Origin: Rothia mucilaginosa
GTDB taxonomy: Bacteria; Actinomycetota; Actinomycetes; Actinomycetales; Micrococcaceae
DNA length: 64,000 nucleotides
Assembly (NCBI RefSeq): GCF_001061665.1
Contig: NZ_JVSP01000007.1
Coordinates: forward strand, 1 to 64,000
Direction of reading: 5' to 3'
The notes under the pieces are model-generated. The model saw only the letters and a list, made by a program, of their open reading frames with translations. It was not told where the DNA came from and ran no database searches. Numbering within the stretch: the first letter of the stretch is position 1; each line of letters begins with the position of its first letter. Position numbers and translations under genes: made by a program. Positions 18,306 to 26,086 of the stretch are shown here, one piece after another.

Positions 18306-19148
18306 GTGGCACTTTTCCCCCATGCCTCCGGGCAGTCCCCCCGTTCCGCGTCCGGTCTGAGCCGACGAGCCGCCCTGCGGTATGCCGGTGTTGGCGTTGC
18401 GGGCGTGTCGCTGAGTGCTCTGCTGGCCGCCTGCGGTGGTAGCTCCAACCCCTCCGCGTCGGCTGACCCCGATGAGCCGGTGGTGACTCCCTCCGCGTCG
18501 GCTCGCACCGATTTTAGCGGTGAGGTAACCTTCGATCACTTCGAGTCCAAGGGCGAATTCGTGGCGGCCACGGAGTCTGCCCCGGCGCAGAACGTGCCGG
18601 TGCCCAAGCGTCCCGAGAGCGCGGCGCAGAACTCGATGCAGGGCCTGTACGATTCAATCGGTTTTGTCTACGCGGCCATCAACTACCTGGTGCTGACCGG
18701 TGACCCCGCTCCCCTGCGCGAATCGAAGGTCGATGAGAAGTTTATTTCTTCCCTTTCGATGTTCATGGACGAGGGCAACGCAAGCACCCAGGCACGCGAC
18801 TGGTACGTATCGCCGAAGGTGACTCTGAAGGCCTACACGGCCCTTCCGACCCTGGTGAAGAAGAGCGTTCAGTGGACCTTCGACTTGGTGATTGATCTGG
18901 GCCCGACCATGGTCTTGGATGGTGCCCCGGTGTCGATTTCCGAGAAGGAACGTCGCATTGAGCGCGGTCTGGTTGTCACGGGTGTGCGCCAGGAGAACGA
19001 CTGGGCTCTGACTATCCAGGACGAGTACGAGGTTCAGGCCTCGGCGCCGGCAAGTGGCGGCGCGGGCTCGCAGACCGGCGGTAACGACGGTTCCGGCAAC
19101 AGCAACACCGGTAGCTCCGGTGGTAGCGGTTCCGATGATAAGCTCTAA
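18306..19148 (+). CDS. Tat lipoprotein of the tandem family, copy 3
   Basis: The 280-residue protein starts at GTG 18306, preceded by CGCGAAAGG as in copy 1. The leader has LSRRAALRYAGVGVAGVS and a lipobox LLAAC at Cys43. The core reads APAQNVPVPKRPE, then MQGLYDSIGFVYAAINYLVL and TGDPAPL, the clearest DUF6318-like signature of the five copies. The C-terminus is a Gly/Ser/Asn-rich tail. A hairpin terminator follows the stop, so copies 1-3 may form one transcription group. Confidence 0.8.
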   Translation: MALFPHASGQSPRSASGLSRRAALRYAGVGVAGVSLSALLAACGGSSNPSASADPDEPVVTPSASARTDFSGEVTFDHFESKGEFVAATESAPAQNVPVPKRPESAAQNSMQGLYDSIGFVYAAINYLVLTGDPAPLRESKVDEKFISSLSMFMDEGNASTQARDWYVSPKVTLKAYTALPTLVKKSVQWTFDLVIDLGPTMVLDGAPVSISEKERRIERGLVVTGVRQENDWALTIQDEYEVQASAPASGGAGSQTGGNDGSGNSNTGSSGGSGSDDKL

Positions 19149-19167
19149 ATCTTTGCCGAATGGCGCC

Positions 19168-19200
19168 CATGCCCTAACCTGCCCGTCGGGTTAGGGCATG
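19168..19200 (+). terminator. Terminator after lipoprotein copy 3
   Basis: A perfect 12-bp stem (19168-19179 with 19189-19200) has a nine-base loop and lies 19 bases after the stop codon. The T-tail is poor, so readthrough into copy 4 is possible. Confidence 0.75.
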
Positions 19201-19275
19201 ACTTCTAGTCGGGGCCTGTAATTATGGATCATTCCGTCACGCCCCCATACCCCATCTACGTGAGGTGTATTTCTG

Positions 19276-20262
19276 ATGACTTTTCCTTCCGATTCTTCCG
19301 TTTCCCCCGCGTCCGCTCGGGTTTCGCGCGGTGTCTCCCGCCGTTCCCTCATCCACGCGGGTCTGGGCCTTTCGGGGTCAGCCGCTGCCGCGCTCCTGCT
19401 GAGCGCTTGCGGTTCCTCAAATTCGGGGTCGCAGGGAAGCGGTAACCAGGGCGGTAGCCTTTCGGGCTCGAAGTCGAGCGCTAACCCGAACGGTTACACC
19501 GACGACGGTAAGAACTACTCCGGAACGGTGGAGTACACCCACTTTGAGGGTGCTCTGGACTATGAGCCGGGCACCGTTGATCACCCGCCGCGTAACGCAC
19601 CTAAGCCGCAGGTGACCGACGCACTTTCTATGAATACGGTGACGGGTTTTCACGAGGCCATTGCATACTTTGCGGCGGCGATGGATTACCTGGTGAAGAC
19701 CGGTAGCACTGAGGCGTTCTCGACGGGTATCACCCTGGCTTCGAAGACCCGCTCCGAGGTGGACGCCCTCTCGACGTCGATTCTGGCGGGTGTTGAGAAA
19801 GGCTCCTGGTACGTAAACCCCTCGGCTTCTTACGCTCTTTCGAGCGCGCAGCCGTCCATCATGAGTGACGGCAACCTGCTCTTCAAGGGTCAGTACACCC
19901 TTGACTTTGGTGCGGAGGCGGTGGCCGAGGGCAAGGTGCAGCCGGTGGTTGCTTCTGCGAGCGCCTCCGCATCGGCCGAGGCTACCGAGCCTTCCGAGGA
20001 CGCGCTGGTTTCCGGTGAGGCTACCACGGCTTCGGCTTCTCCTTCCGCCGCGGGCCCTGCTTCTCAGGTGACGGTTCAGGAGTGCGACTTCCGCGGACGC
20101 TACCACGCCGACTCGAAGACGTGGGAGCTGAGCGTTGCGTACGGTGCCACTCTGCAGGGAGGTGCGGCTTCGGCTTCTGCCGGTACCCCTGCGGGTTCGG
20201 CCAGCGCCTCTGCGGGTTCCGCCGTGGAGAGCTCCGCGGCGGGCTCTCCTTCCGCTTCCTAG
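19276..20262 (+). CDS. Tat lipoprotein of the tandem family, copy 4
   Basis: The 328-residue protein has a long n-region, then VSRRSLIHAGLGLSGSAAAA and lipobox LSAC at Cys45. The core shows DHPPRNAPKPQVTDALSMN, HEAIAYFAAAMDYLVKTGST and a WYVNPSASYAL segment shared with copy 5. Between about residues 220 and 260 there is an Ala/Ser/Glu insertion inside the beta-rich half, and the C-terminus is again Ala/Ser-rich. ATG 19276 has GAGGTG upstream. Copies 4 and 5 are more like each other than like copy 1. Confidence 0.8.
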   Translation: MTFPSDSSVSPASARVSRGVSRRSLIHAGLGLSGSAAAALLLSACGSSNSGSQGSGNQGGSLSGSKSSANPNGYTDDGKNYSGTVEYTHFEGALDYEPGTVDHPPRNAPKPQVTDALSMNTVTGFHEAIAYFAAAMDYLVKTGSTEAFSTGITLASKTRSEVDALSTSILAGVEKGSWYVNPSASYALSSAQPSIMSDGNLLFKGQYTLDFGAEAVAEGKVQPVVASASASASAEATEPSEDALVSGEATTASASPSAAGPASQVTVQECDFRGRYHADSKTWELSVAYGATLQGGAASASAGTPAGSASASAGSAVESSAAGSPSAS

Positions 20263-20464
20263 CTCGAGCCAGCCCTGGCCAGCCCTAGCCCGGATTGCGT
20301 CCCGCGTTCGCGAGCTGGTTCGCCGTTTGGCCGGGCTTTCGTTCGTTCCTCGCCGAACGAGATACTTCTCACGCGGCCGCGTCTTCGGGCCGGTCCGGAC
20401 TCTGTATTGAGGCGCGTTTGCGGTTAAACTGGTTGCAATCACCGAATTTTTGAAAGGTATCACT

Positions 20465-21235
20465 ATGTCTGAGATTCTGACCCGCCGCGCGGCGCTGGGT
20501 GTGCTGGGCGTCAGCTCCATGGCGCTACTGGCGGCCTGCGGTTCGAAGGCTTCCTCCGAGGCCTCCGCATCCCCCTCTGATTCCCCCTCCGCTACCTCCG
20601 AGACGACTGCTTCGGCTAGCGCCTCCGAGACTGCCTCTCCGAGCGCTTCCGCTTCGCCCTCGGCGAGCGCATCGGCGACCGCAACGAACTCGCCGCTACC
20701 CAACGACGATAAGGACTACCGCGGTGTAGCAAAGCTGGAGAAGATGGAAGACCACGGTGAGTACCAGCCGGGTAACGCTGAGCACCCGCCGCAGAATGTT
20801 CCCTCCCCGGTCGTGCCGGAGACCATGCACCAGAATTCGGTGGCCGGTTTTGCCTCGGCGCTGGCTTACTTTGGTGCGGCGTTTGAGTACCTGCTGCGCA
20901 CCGGCGATATGCGCTACATGAACGAGGTCAGTACCGACCAGGAGACCCTGGCCGCGATGAAGAAGTACGCGGATTCCACCAAGTCCGGTATTGATGAGAA
21001 GAAGACCTGGTACGTGAACCCGACCGCTACCCTGACCATTGAAACCAAGCAGCCGGTTCTGGCTCAGGGTGCGTACAACTGGACCGTGACCCTGAACGTG
21101 GATCTGGGTGAGAAGCTGTTCAAGGACGGCAAGGAGCAGACCGTGGCGGCTGATAAGCGTCACGTGAAGATGTTCGGTGAGGCCGTGGGCCGCTACCTGA
21201 ACAATAAGTGGGACCTCCACATGGACATCAACTAG
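20465..21235 (+). CDS. Tat lipoprotein of the tandem family, copy 5
   Basis: The shortest copy (256 residues) begins MSEILTRRAALGVLGVSSMA with lipobox LLAAC at Cys25, followed by a 50-residue Ser/Ala linker. The core has HPPQNVPSPVVPETMHQNS, ASALAYFGAAFEYLLRTGD and WYVNPTATLTIETKQPVL, and ends in a compact beta-rich block with no tail. It probably represents the minimal family fold. ATG 20465 follows GAAAGG; a start at 20450 is too early for the leader. Function unknown; an extracytoplasmic binding or wall role is a guess. Confidence 0.8.
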   Translation: MSEILTRRAALGVLGVSSMALLAACGSKASSEASASPSDSPSATSETTASASASETASPSASASPSASASATATNSPLPNDDKDYRGVAKLEKMEDHGEYQPGNAEHPPQNVPSPVVPETMHQNSVAGFASALAYFGAAFEYLLRTGDMRYMNEVSTDQETLAAMKKYADSTKSGIDEKKTWYVNPTATLTIETKQPVLAQGAYNWTVTLNVDLGEKLFKDGKEQTVAADKRHVKMFGEAVGRYLNNKWDLHMDIN

Positions 21236-21850
21236 TCGGTTTACCCTCGCGTTTGTCCTCGCTCTCGGACCGGTTGTTCACTCGAAGGATCGTTCCGGGG
21301 GCGCTCCGCGGATGCGCTTTTTGGGCCGTCCGCGGAGTGTATGTGAGAGGTTTGCGCCCTCCGTAACAGGAGCCGTAACGCGAGCCGCAAATATTTTTTC
21401 ATCCAGTAGCAATAAAATGGCCCGCCTAGACTTGCGGTGAACGGGGTTCACCACTACTCTTATATACAGAGGTTGTCTTTTTGGGCTACATAATGTTTCA
21501 AGAAAGCACCGCGCACTCTCCGTGAGGGAGAGCCTTTAGGACAAAGGTGAGGCGCGGTGCTTTTCTTTTTGCCCACTCAAGGTACCCGCCGAGGTTCCGG
21601 TCACGGCATAGGTTGAGGCGACGCATCCGGCGGAAGCCTCGAGGTATCCGGCGTGGAGACACCGCCGGGGCACCCCGTTGATGCGCGCTCGTGCAGGCTT
21701 CCCGGTCACGAAAAGTCATGTTACGAACTGTGACCGCAGGTTTAAACCTGCCGCCGCCGAGTAGTAGAGTGTCCACGTACCCAAATTATTCACTGGGGAG
21801 GCCCAGCTATTCCGGTAGTCCCCTCCCCCATGCTCAGAAGGAGCACCTCC
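21236..21850. other. Region between the lipoprotein array and cysK
   Basis: This 615-bp region holds a weak 9-bp stem at 21304-21337 that may end the lipoprotein transcript, an A/T-rich stretch near 21385-21420, and a TATATA sequence at 21461. It also holds the three-way-junction element at 21503-21570 and the cysK leader. The frames in it have no credible product. Confidence 0.6.
21503..21570 (+). ncRNA. Compact three-way-junction RNA ending in a T-run
   Basis: The outer stem pairs 21503-21514 with 21552-21563 (12 bp). Inside are two hairpins: 21516-21521 with 21527-21532, and 21533-21537 with 21543-21547. TTTTCTTTTT follows directly at 21561-21570. The fold resembles the 3' end of a small structured RNA or an elaborate intrinsic terminator. 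It lies about 280 bp before cysK, so it may be an independent small RNA or part of a terminated cysK leader. It matches no riboswitch class I recognise. Confidence 0.5.
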
Positions 21851-22786
21851 ATGGCAAAGATTGTCAACAGCATCGTCGAGGCTATCGGCGAGACTCCCCT
21901 GGTCCGCCTGAACCGTCTGGACGAGGGCCTGCCCGGTAACGTCGCCGTCAAGCTCGAGTTCTACAACCCCGCAGGTTCCGTCAAGGACCGTATCGGCCGC
22001 GCCATCATCGACGCCGCCGAGGAGTCCGGCGCTCTGAAGCCCGGCGGCACCATCGTCGAGGGCACCTCCGGTAACACCGGTATCGCCCTGGCCATGGTCG
22101 GTGCGGCTCGTGGCTACCGCGTCATCCTGACCATGCCCGAGACCATGTCCGCTGAGCGCCGCGTCCTGCTGCGCGCATACGGTGCGCAGATCGTGCTGAC
22201 CCCCGGTACCGAGGGTATGCGCGGCGCTGTGGAGAAGGCTAAGGAAATCGTTGCCAACACCGAGAACGCTATCCTGGCTTCGCAGTTCTCCAACGAGGCT
22301 AACCCCGCCATTCACTACAAGACCACCGGCCCCGAGATTTGGGAAGCTACCGACGGCAAGGTCGACATCTTCGTGGCCGGCATCGGTACCGGCGGCACCA
22401 TCTCCGGTTCGGGTAAGTACCTGAAGGAGCAGAACCCCAACATTAAGGTTGTCGCTGTGGAGCCCAAGGACTCCCCGCTGCTCTCCGAGGGTCGCGTTGG
22501 CCCCCACAAGATTCAGGGCCTGGGCGCTAACTTCGTTCCCGAGACCCTGGACCGCGGCATCTACGACTCCGTGACCGCCGTCAGCGGCGATGACGCAATG
22601 CGCACTTCCCGCCAGCTGGCCACCCAGGAAGGTATCCTGGGCGGCATCTCCTCCGGCGCGGCCGTCTGGGCAGCTCTGGAAGAGGCCAAGAAGTCCGAGA
22701 ACAAGGACAAGCTGATCGTGGCTATCGTTCCCGACTTCGGTGAGCGTTACATCTCCACTGCCCTCTACGAGGACATCCGCGGCTAG
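21851..22786 (+). CDS. cysK: Cysteine synthase A (O-acetylserine sulfhydrylase)
   Basis: CysK makes cysteine from O-acetylserine and sulfide using PLP. The 311-residue protein has the PLP-lysine block [11 protein letters not shown] (Lys45), the substrate loop [12 protein letters not shown], and the phosphate-binding [15 protein letters not shown]. Length is typical. ATG 21851 follows AGAAGGAG. cysE, which makes O-acetylserine, lies 294 bp downstream on the same strand with a terminator between, so the two act in sequence but may be transcribed separately. CysK and CysE normally form the cysteine synthase complex through the CysE C-terminus, which here ends in Ile. Confidence 0.96.
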   Translation: MAKIVNSIVEAIGETPLVRLNRLDEGLPGNVAVKLEFYNPAGSVKDRIGRAIIDAAEESGALKPGGTIVEGTSGNTGIALAMVGAARGYRVILTMPETMSAERRVLLRAYGAQIVLTPGTEGMRGAVEKAKEIVANTENAILASQFSNEANPAIHYKTTGPEIWEATDGKVDIFVAGIGTGGTISGSGKYLKEQNPNIKVVAVEPKDSPLLSEGRVGPHKIQGLGANFVPETLDRGIYDSVTAVSGDDAMRTSRQLATQEGILGGISSGAAVWAALEEAKKSENKDKLIVAIVPDFGERYISTALYEDIRG

Positions 22787-22843
22787 TAGACCCCGGTCTT
22801 CGGCCCCCGTGGGGCCGCCGTCTAGAACAGTACGCAGTGTTCG

Positions 22844-22878
22844 ACGCTCCGTCCCGGTTGCACACCGGGGCGGAGCGT
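22844..22878 (+). terminator. Terminator after cysK
   Basis: A 14-bp stem (22844-22857 with 22865-22878, one G-T pair) encloses a seven-base loop, then TTTGCGTT. It lies 57 bases after the cysK stop. Confidence 0.85.
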
Positions 22879-23080
22879 TTGCGTTCCCCCGCGATGCTCC
22901 CCCGCTTAGGGCCCGCCCGAGCCCGAATATTACGTTCCGCACGCAATTGTGACCGAGATGTTAAAGAGAGCGCTCACTATGACGACGACAGAGTTCGGGA
23001 ATAGGTGAATGAGCACCGTTGTTGGTACCTTTGGAAAGGTCGCACACACAGAACACGACCGTTGAGGGAAAGGGAACCCC

Positions 23081-23665
23081 ATGAGTTTTATTGCGCGCCT
23101 GCGTGAAGATATTGAGAACGTCCGCCAGCACGACCCCGCTGCCCGTGGCGCTGTCGAGATCGCTCTGAACTATTCGGGCATGCACGCCATCTGGGCGCAC
23201 CGCCTCACGCATAAGCTCTGGCAGAAGGAAGAGACGAAGTCGCTGGCGCGTACGCTCTCGCAGTTTGCCCGTTTTCTGACCGGTGTGGAGATTCACCCGG
23301 GTGCCACGATTGGCCGCCGCTTCTTCATCGATCACGGCATGGGTATCGTGATTGGTGAGACCGCCGAGATTGGCGACGACGTGATGCTCTACCACGGCGT
23401 AACCCTGGGCGGCCGTTCCCTCGAAAAGGTGAAGCGTCACCCCACGATTGGTGACCGCGTGACCATTGGCGCCGGCGCGAAGGTGCTGGGGCCGGTGGAG
23501 ATCGGCTCCGATAGCGCGATTGGTGCGAACGCCGTGGTCGTCAACGATCACCCGGCCGATTCGATTATTACCGGTATTCCCGCGAAGCACCGCCCGCGCA
23601 CCCCCGAGAAGAAGAAGCCCCTGGTGGACGCTGTGGAGTATATTGACCCGGCGATGTGGATTTAG
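23081..23665 (+). CDS. cysE: Serine O-acetyltransferase
   Basis: CysE acetylates serine with acetyl-CoA, the first step of cysteine synthesis. The 194-residue protein is of the short form. It starts with an alpha-helical part ([19 protein letters not shown]-like) and continues in left-handed beta-helix hexapeptides: [40 protein letters not shown] and [20 protein letters not shown]. The catalytic DHG and the VTLGG motif are present. The protein ends in Trp-Ile, which fits insertion of a C-terminal Ile into the CysK active site. GAGGGAAAGGG precedes ATG 23081. Confidence 0.95.
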   Translation: MSFIARLREDIENVRQHDPAARGAVEIALNYSGMHAIWAHRLTHKLWQKEETKSLARTLSQFARFLTGVEIHPGATIGRRFFIDHGMGIVIGETAEIGDDVMLYHGVTLGGRSLEKVKRHPTIGDRVTIGAGAKVLGPVEIGSDSAIGANAVVVNDHPADSIITGIPAKHRPRTPEKKKPLVDAVEYIDPAMWI

Positions 23666-23773
23666 CTCCTCCCCGCTTTCTGCGCCCCGTAGCGGCGCGT
23701 TGAGAGGCTCCCTGCGGTGCTCTTCGGCGCCGTGAACAACGGCGCATAGCCGAGACATCAAGAAGACATAGCA

Positions 23774-23819
23774 AAGGCCCGCCCCCGCCGGATTCTCATC
23801 CAGCCGGGGCGGGCCTTTC
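23774..23819. terminator. Bidirectional terminator between cysE and gnd
   Basis: A perfect 13-bp outer stem (23774-23786 with 23807-23819) encloses a partly paired GC-rich inner part. It lies between convergent genes and has A-run and T-run flanks. Confidence 0.9.
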
Positions 23820-23837
23820 GCGTTCAGCTACGGGAGC

Positions 23838-25310
23838 TTAGTGAACGTGGATATCCGCTGCGTTCACCTCGGAACGGTCACCGCTCCACATGGTGTGGAA
23901 GGCGCCCTCTTCGTCAATACGACCGTAGGTGTGCGCACCGAAGAAGTCACGCTGTCCCTGAATCAGGGCGGCGGGCAGGCGGTGGCGGCGCAGGCCGTCG
24001 TAGTAGGACAGGGCGGAGGCGAAGACCGGCACGGGGATGCCCAGTGCGGTTGCCTTAGCCACCACGCGACGCCAGGAGGGAACGAGCTCCTCCATGAGGT
24101 TCTTGAAGGCGGGGGCGAGCAGCATGTTCGCGGGGGCCTCGTCAGCGTAGGCGGCCATGATGTCGCCCAGCAGCTCGGCGCGGATGATGCAGCCGGCGCG
24201 CCACAGCGATGCGATGGTGTCCAGCTTCAGGTCCCAGCCGTACTCCTTGCCTGCGCGGGTGAGCAGGTCCATACCCTGTGCGTAGGCCACGAGCTTGGAT
24301 GCGAAGAGTGCGCGGCGCACGTCCTCAACGAACTCGGGGTCGCCGGCGCCCACACCGGTGGTGGCAATCAGGCCGGCGGACAGCTCGCGCTGAGCCTGCT
24401 CGCGCTGCTCACGATCGACGGAGGACAGGGCGCGGGCAAAAACGGACTCTGCGATGGCGGAGACGGGGGAACCGAGGTCCAGGCCGGCCTTAGCGGTCCA
24501 CAGGCCGGTACCCTTCTGGCCGGCGGCGTCAACGATTACGTCGACCAGAGGCTTGCCGGTCTTGGCATCCACCTGTGCGAGCACCTCGGAGGTGATTTCG
24601 ATCAGGTAGGAGTTCAGCTCGGTCTTGTTCCAGGCCTTGAAAATCTCTGCCTGCTCGGCGGGTTCAATGCCGGCCACGGAACGTAGCAGGTCGTAGGCCT
24701 CGCCAATCACCTGCATGTCGGCGTACTCGATGCCGTTGTGGACCATCTTCACGAAGTGGCCGGAGCCGTCGGTGGAGATCCATGCGCAGCAGGGTGCGCC
24801 GTCCTGGGGAGCCTTAGCGGCAATCTTCTCGAGCATGGGGCCGATGTGCTTGTAGGACTCGGCGGAGCCGCCGGGCATCATGGAAGGGCCCCAGAGGGCG
24901 CCTTCCTCACCGCCGGACACGCCGACGCCCACGAAGTGCAGGCCCTTCTCGGCCAGTGCGCGCTCGCGGCGGATAGTGTCGGGGAAGTGGGAGTTGCCGC
25001 CGTCGATGATGATGTCACCCTCGTCCAGCAGGGGGGTGAGCTGCTCGATCACGGAGTCGACGGGTGCGCCCGCCTTCACCATGATTAGGATGCGGCGGGG
25101 AGATTCGAGGGAGTCGACGAGTTCCTGCAGGGACTCGGTGCGGATGAAGTCACCCTCTGCACCGTGCTCGGCGAGCAGGGCGTCGGTCTTCTCAGCGGAA
25201 CGGTTGTGCAGTGCCACGGTGTAGCCGTTGCGTGCCAGGTTGCGGGCGAGGTTTGCACCCATGACAGCAAGGCCGGTAACACCAATCTGTGCCTTCTTGT
25301 TTTCAGTCAT
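23838..25310 (-). CDS. gnd: 6-phosphogluconate dehydrogenase, decarboxylating
   Basis: Gnd oxidatively decarboxylates 6-phosphogluconate to ribulose-5-phosphate, giving NADPH. The 490-residue protein has the dinucleotide fold IGVTGLAVMGANLARNLARN and NRSAEKTDAL, DIIIDGGNSHFPDT, GVSGGEEGALWGPSMMPGG, the catalytic HFVKMVHNGIEYADMQ block with Lys and Asn, and the C-terminal RRDFFGAHTYGRID-type tail (QRDFFGAHTYGRID). Length fits the long, dimeric class. The NVxR-type turn NRSAEKT suggests NADP+ preference. It stands alone between a terminator and a tRNA gene. rpe, which takes its product further, is 20 kb away. Confidence 0.96.
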   Translation of the reverse strand: MTENKKAQIGVTGLAVMGANLARNLARNGYTVALHNRSAEKTDALLAEHGAEGDFIRTESLQELVDSLESPRRILIMVKAGAPVDSVIEQLTPLLDEGDIIIDGGNSHFPDTIRRERALAEKGLHFVGVGVSGGEEGALWGPSMMPGGSAESYKHIGPMLEKIAAKAPQDGAPCCAWISTDGSGHFVKMVHNGIEYADMQVIGEAYDLLRSVAGIEPAEQAEIFKAWNKTELNSYLIEITSEVLAQVDAKTGKPLVDVIVDAAGQKGTGLWTAKAGLDLGSPVSAIAESVFARALSSVDREQREQAQRELSAGLIATTGVGAGDPEFVEDVRRALFASKLVAYAQGMDLLTRAGKEYGWDLKLDTIASLWRAGCIIRAELLGDIMAAYADEAPANMLLAPAFKNLMEELVPSWRRVVAKATALGIPVPVFASALSYYDGLRRHRLPAALIQGQRDFFGAHTYGRIDEEGAFHTMWSGDRSEVNAADIHVH

Positions 25311-25485
25311 GTATATAAGGATACGCGCTGAGGGCAGGCTATATACAGGTGGAGTGTACTTTTAAGCCCTGATGAGCTGTTCTTCTCACTCTTGGAGTTC
25401 TCACTCTTGGAGAAATGCGCCGGGGCACGCATCGGGATACGCGCGGGGGAATACGCTGGGCGGGTAAATCGCTGAGGGTAAACAA

Positions 25486-25513
25486 AACCCCGGTACCGTG
25501 CGGTACCGGGGTT
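25486..25513 (-). terminator. Terminator of tRNA-Val(TAC)
   Basis: A perfect 12-bp stem with a four-base loop, followed on the minus strand by TTTTGTTT, lies directly after the tRNA gene. Confidence 0.9.
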
Positions 25514-25518
25514 AGCGG

Positions 25519-25591
25519 TGGGTCCTACCGGGATCGAACCGATGACATCCACGGTGTAAACGTGGCGCTCTACCAGCTGAGCTAAAGACCC
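25519..25591 (-). tRNA. tRNA-Val (anticodon TAC)
   Basis: The cloverleaf can be folded by eye: acceptor GGGTCTT with AGGACCC, D-arm AGCTCAGCTGGTAGAGC, anticodon stem CCACG/CGTGG with loop TTTACAC, and T-arm with GGTTCGATCC. Anticodon TAC reads valine codons. CCA is not encoded. Confidence 0.97.
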
Positions 25592-25632
25592 GTAGTTCTT
25601 ACTGAGCGAATGTCAGCCGAACACAAGGTAAT

Positions 25633-25661
25633 ACTATACAGACCGACTTCTGGGTACGCAA
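25633..25661 (-). promoter_or_regulatory. Promoter of tRNA-Val(TAC)
   Basis: On the minus strand TTGCGT (25656-25661) and TATAGT (25633-25638) are separated by 17 bases. Transcription should start near 25626, about 35 bases before the tRNA. The same -10 and spacing recur at the three other tRNA promoters in the window. Confidence 0.75.
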
Positions 25662-25974
25662 ACCATCTAAGCGTGTTATACATCTCACTGTTTTTGACAG
25701 GCTCGCGAACCAGGATTCATTGCGTCCTACCCAACCCCACACAACCCCACGGAACACAACACCTTCACCCCAACCAAAATCCCGGTAAAAAGCGGTACTT
25801 CGCGGCAATTCCATGTCACCCGTTTTCCCTTGATATATAGGTTCACTTAGACCCTAACACCCCCTCTTTTGAGCCCCGTTTTCCTCAATGATGCCCAGAG
25901 TGCGAAAACAACATCACAAAAACATCATTTTGATGCCATGAAGGCCATTTTTAGGTCTAAGATAGTAGAGAAAG

Positions 25975-26006
25975 AAGCGCAGCAGGCCTAACGGTCTGCC
26001 GCGCTT
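25975..26006 (+). promoter_or_regulatory. Hairpin in the aceE leader
   Basis: AAGCGC with GCGCTT, and GCAGGCC with GGTCTGC (one G-T pair), form a 14-bp stem with a four-base loop, 80 bp before aceE. No T-run follows, so it is more likely a leader structure or operator than a terminator. Confidence 0.45.
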
Positions 26007-26086
26007 AAACATAGAGATGATTCAAACGACGCAGAATCGCGTCATGAACCATCTGAACAACCGCACAGAAGAGAGGTTGGATTAGT

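Larger units (their letters stand above)
25592..26086. other. Region between tRNA-Val and aceE
   Basis: Besides the tRNA promoter, this 495-bp region contains the A/T-rich upstream part of aceE (about 25850-25970) and a hairpin in its probable leader. No gene is visible. Confidence 0.6.

Noticed and set aside
15745-21235. Lipoprotein array as substrate-binding proteins of ABC importers
   Set aside because: No permease or ATPase gene lies beside any copy, and the core lacks the two-lobed pattern and length of such proteins.
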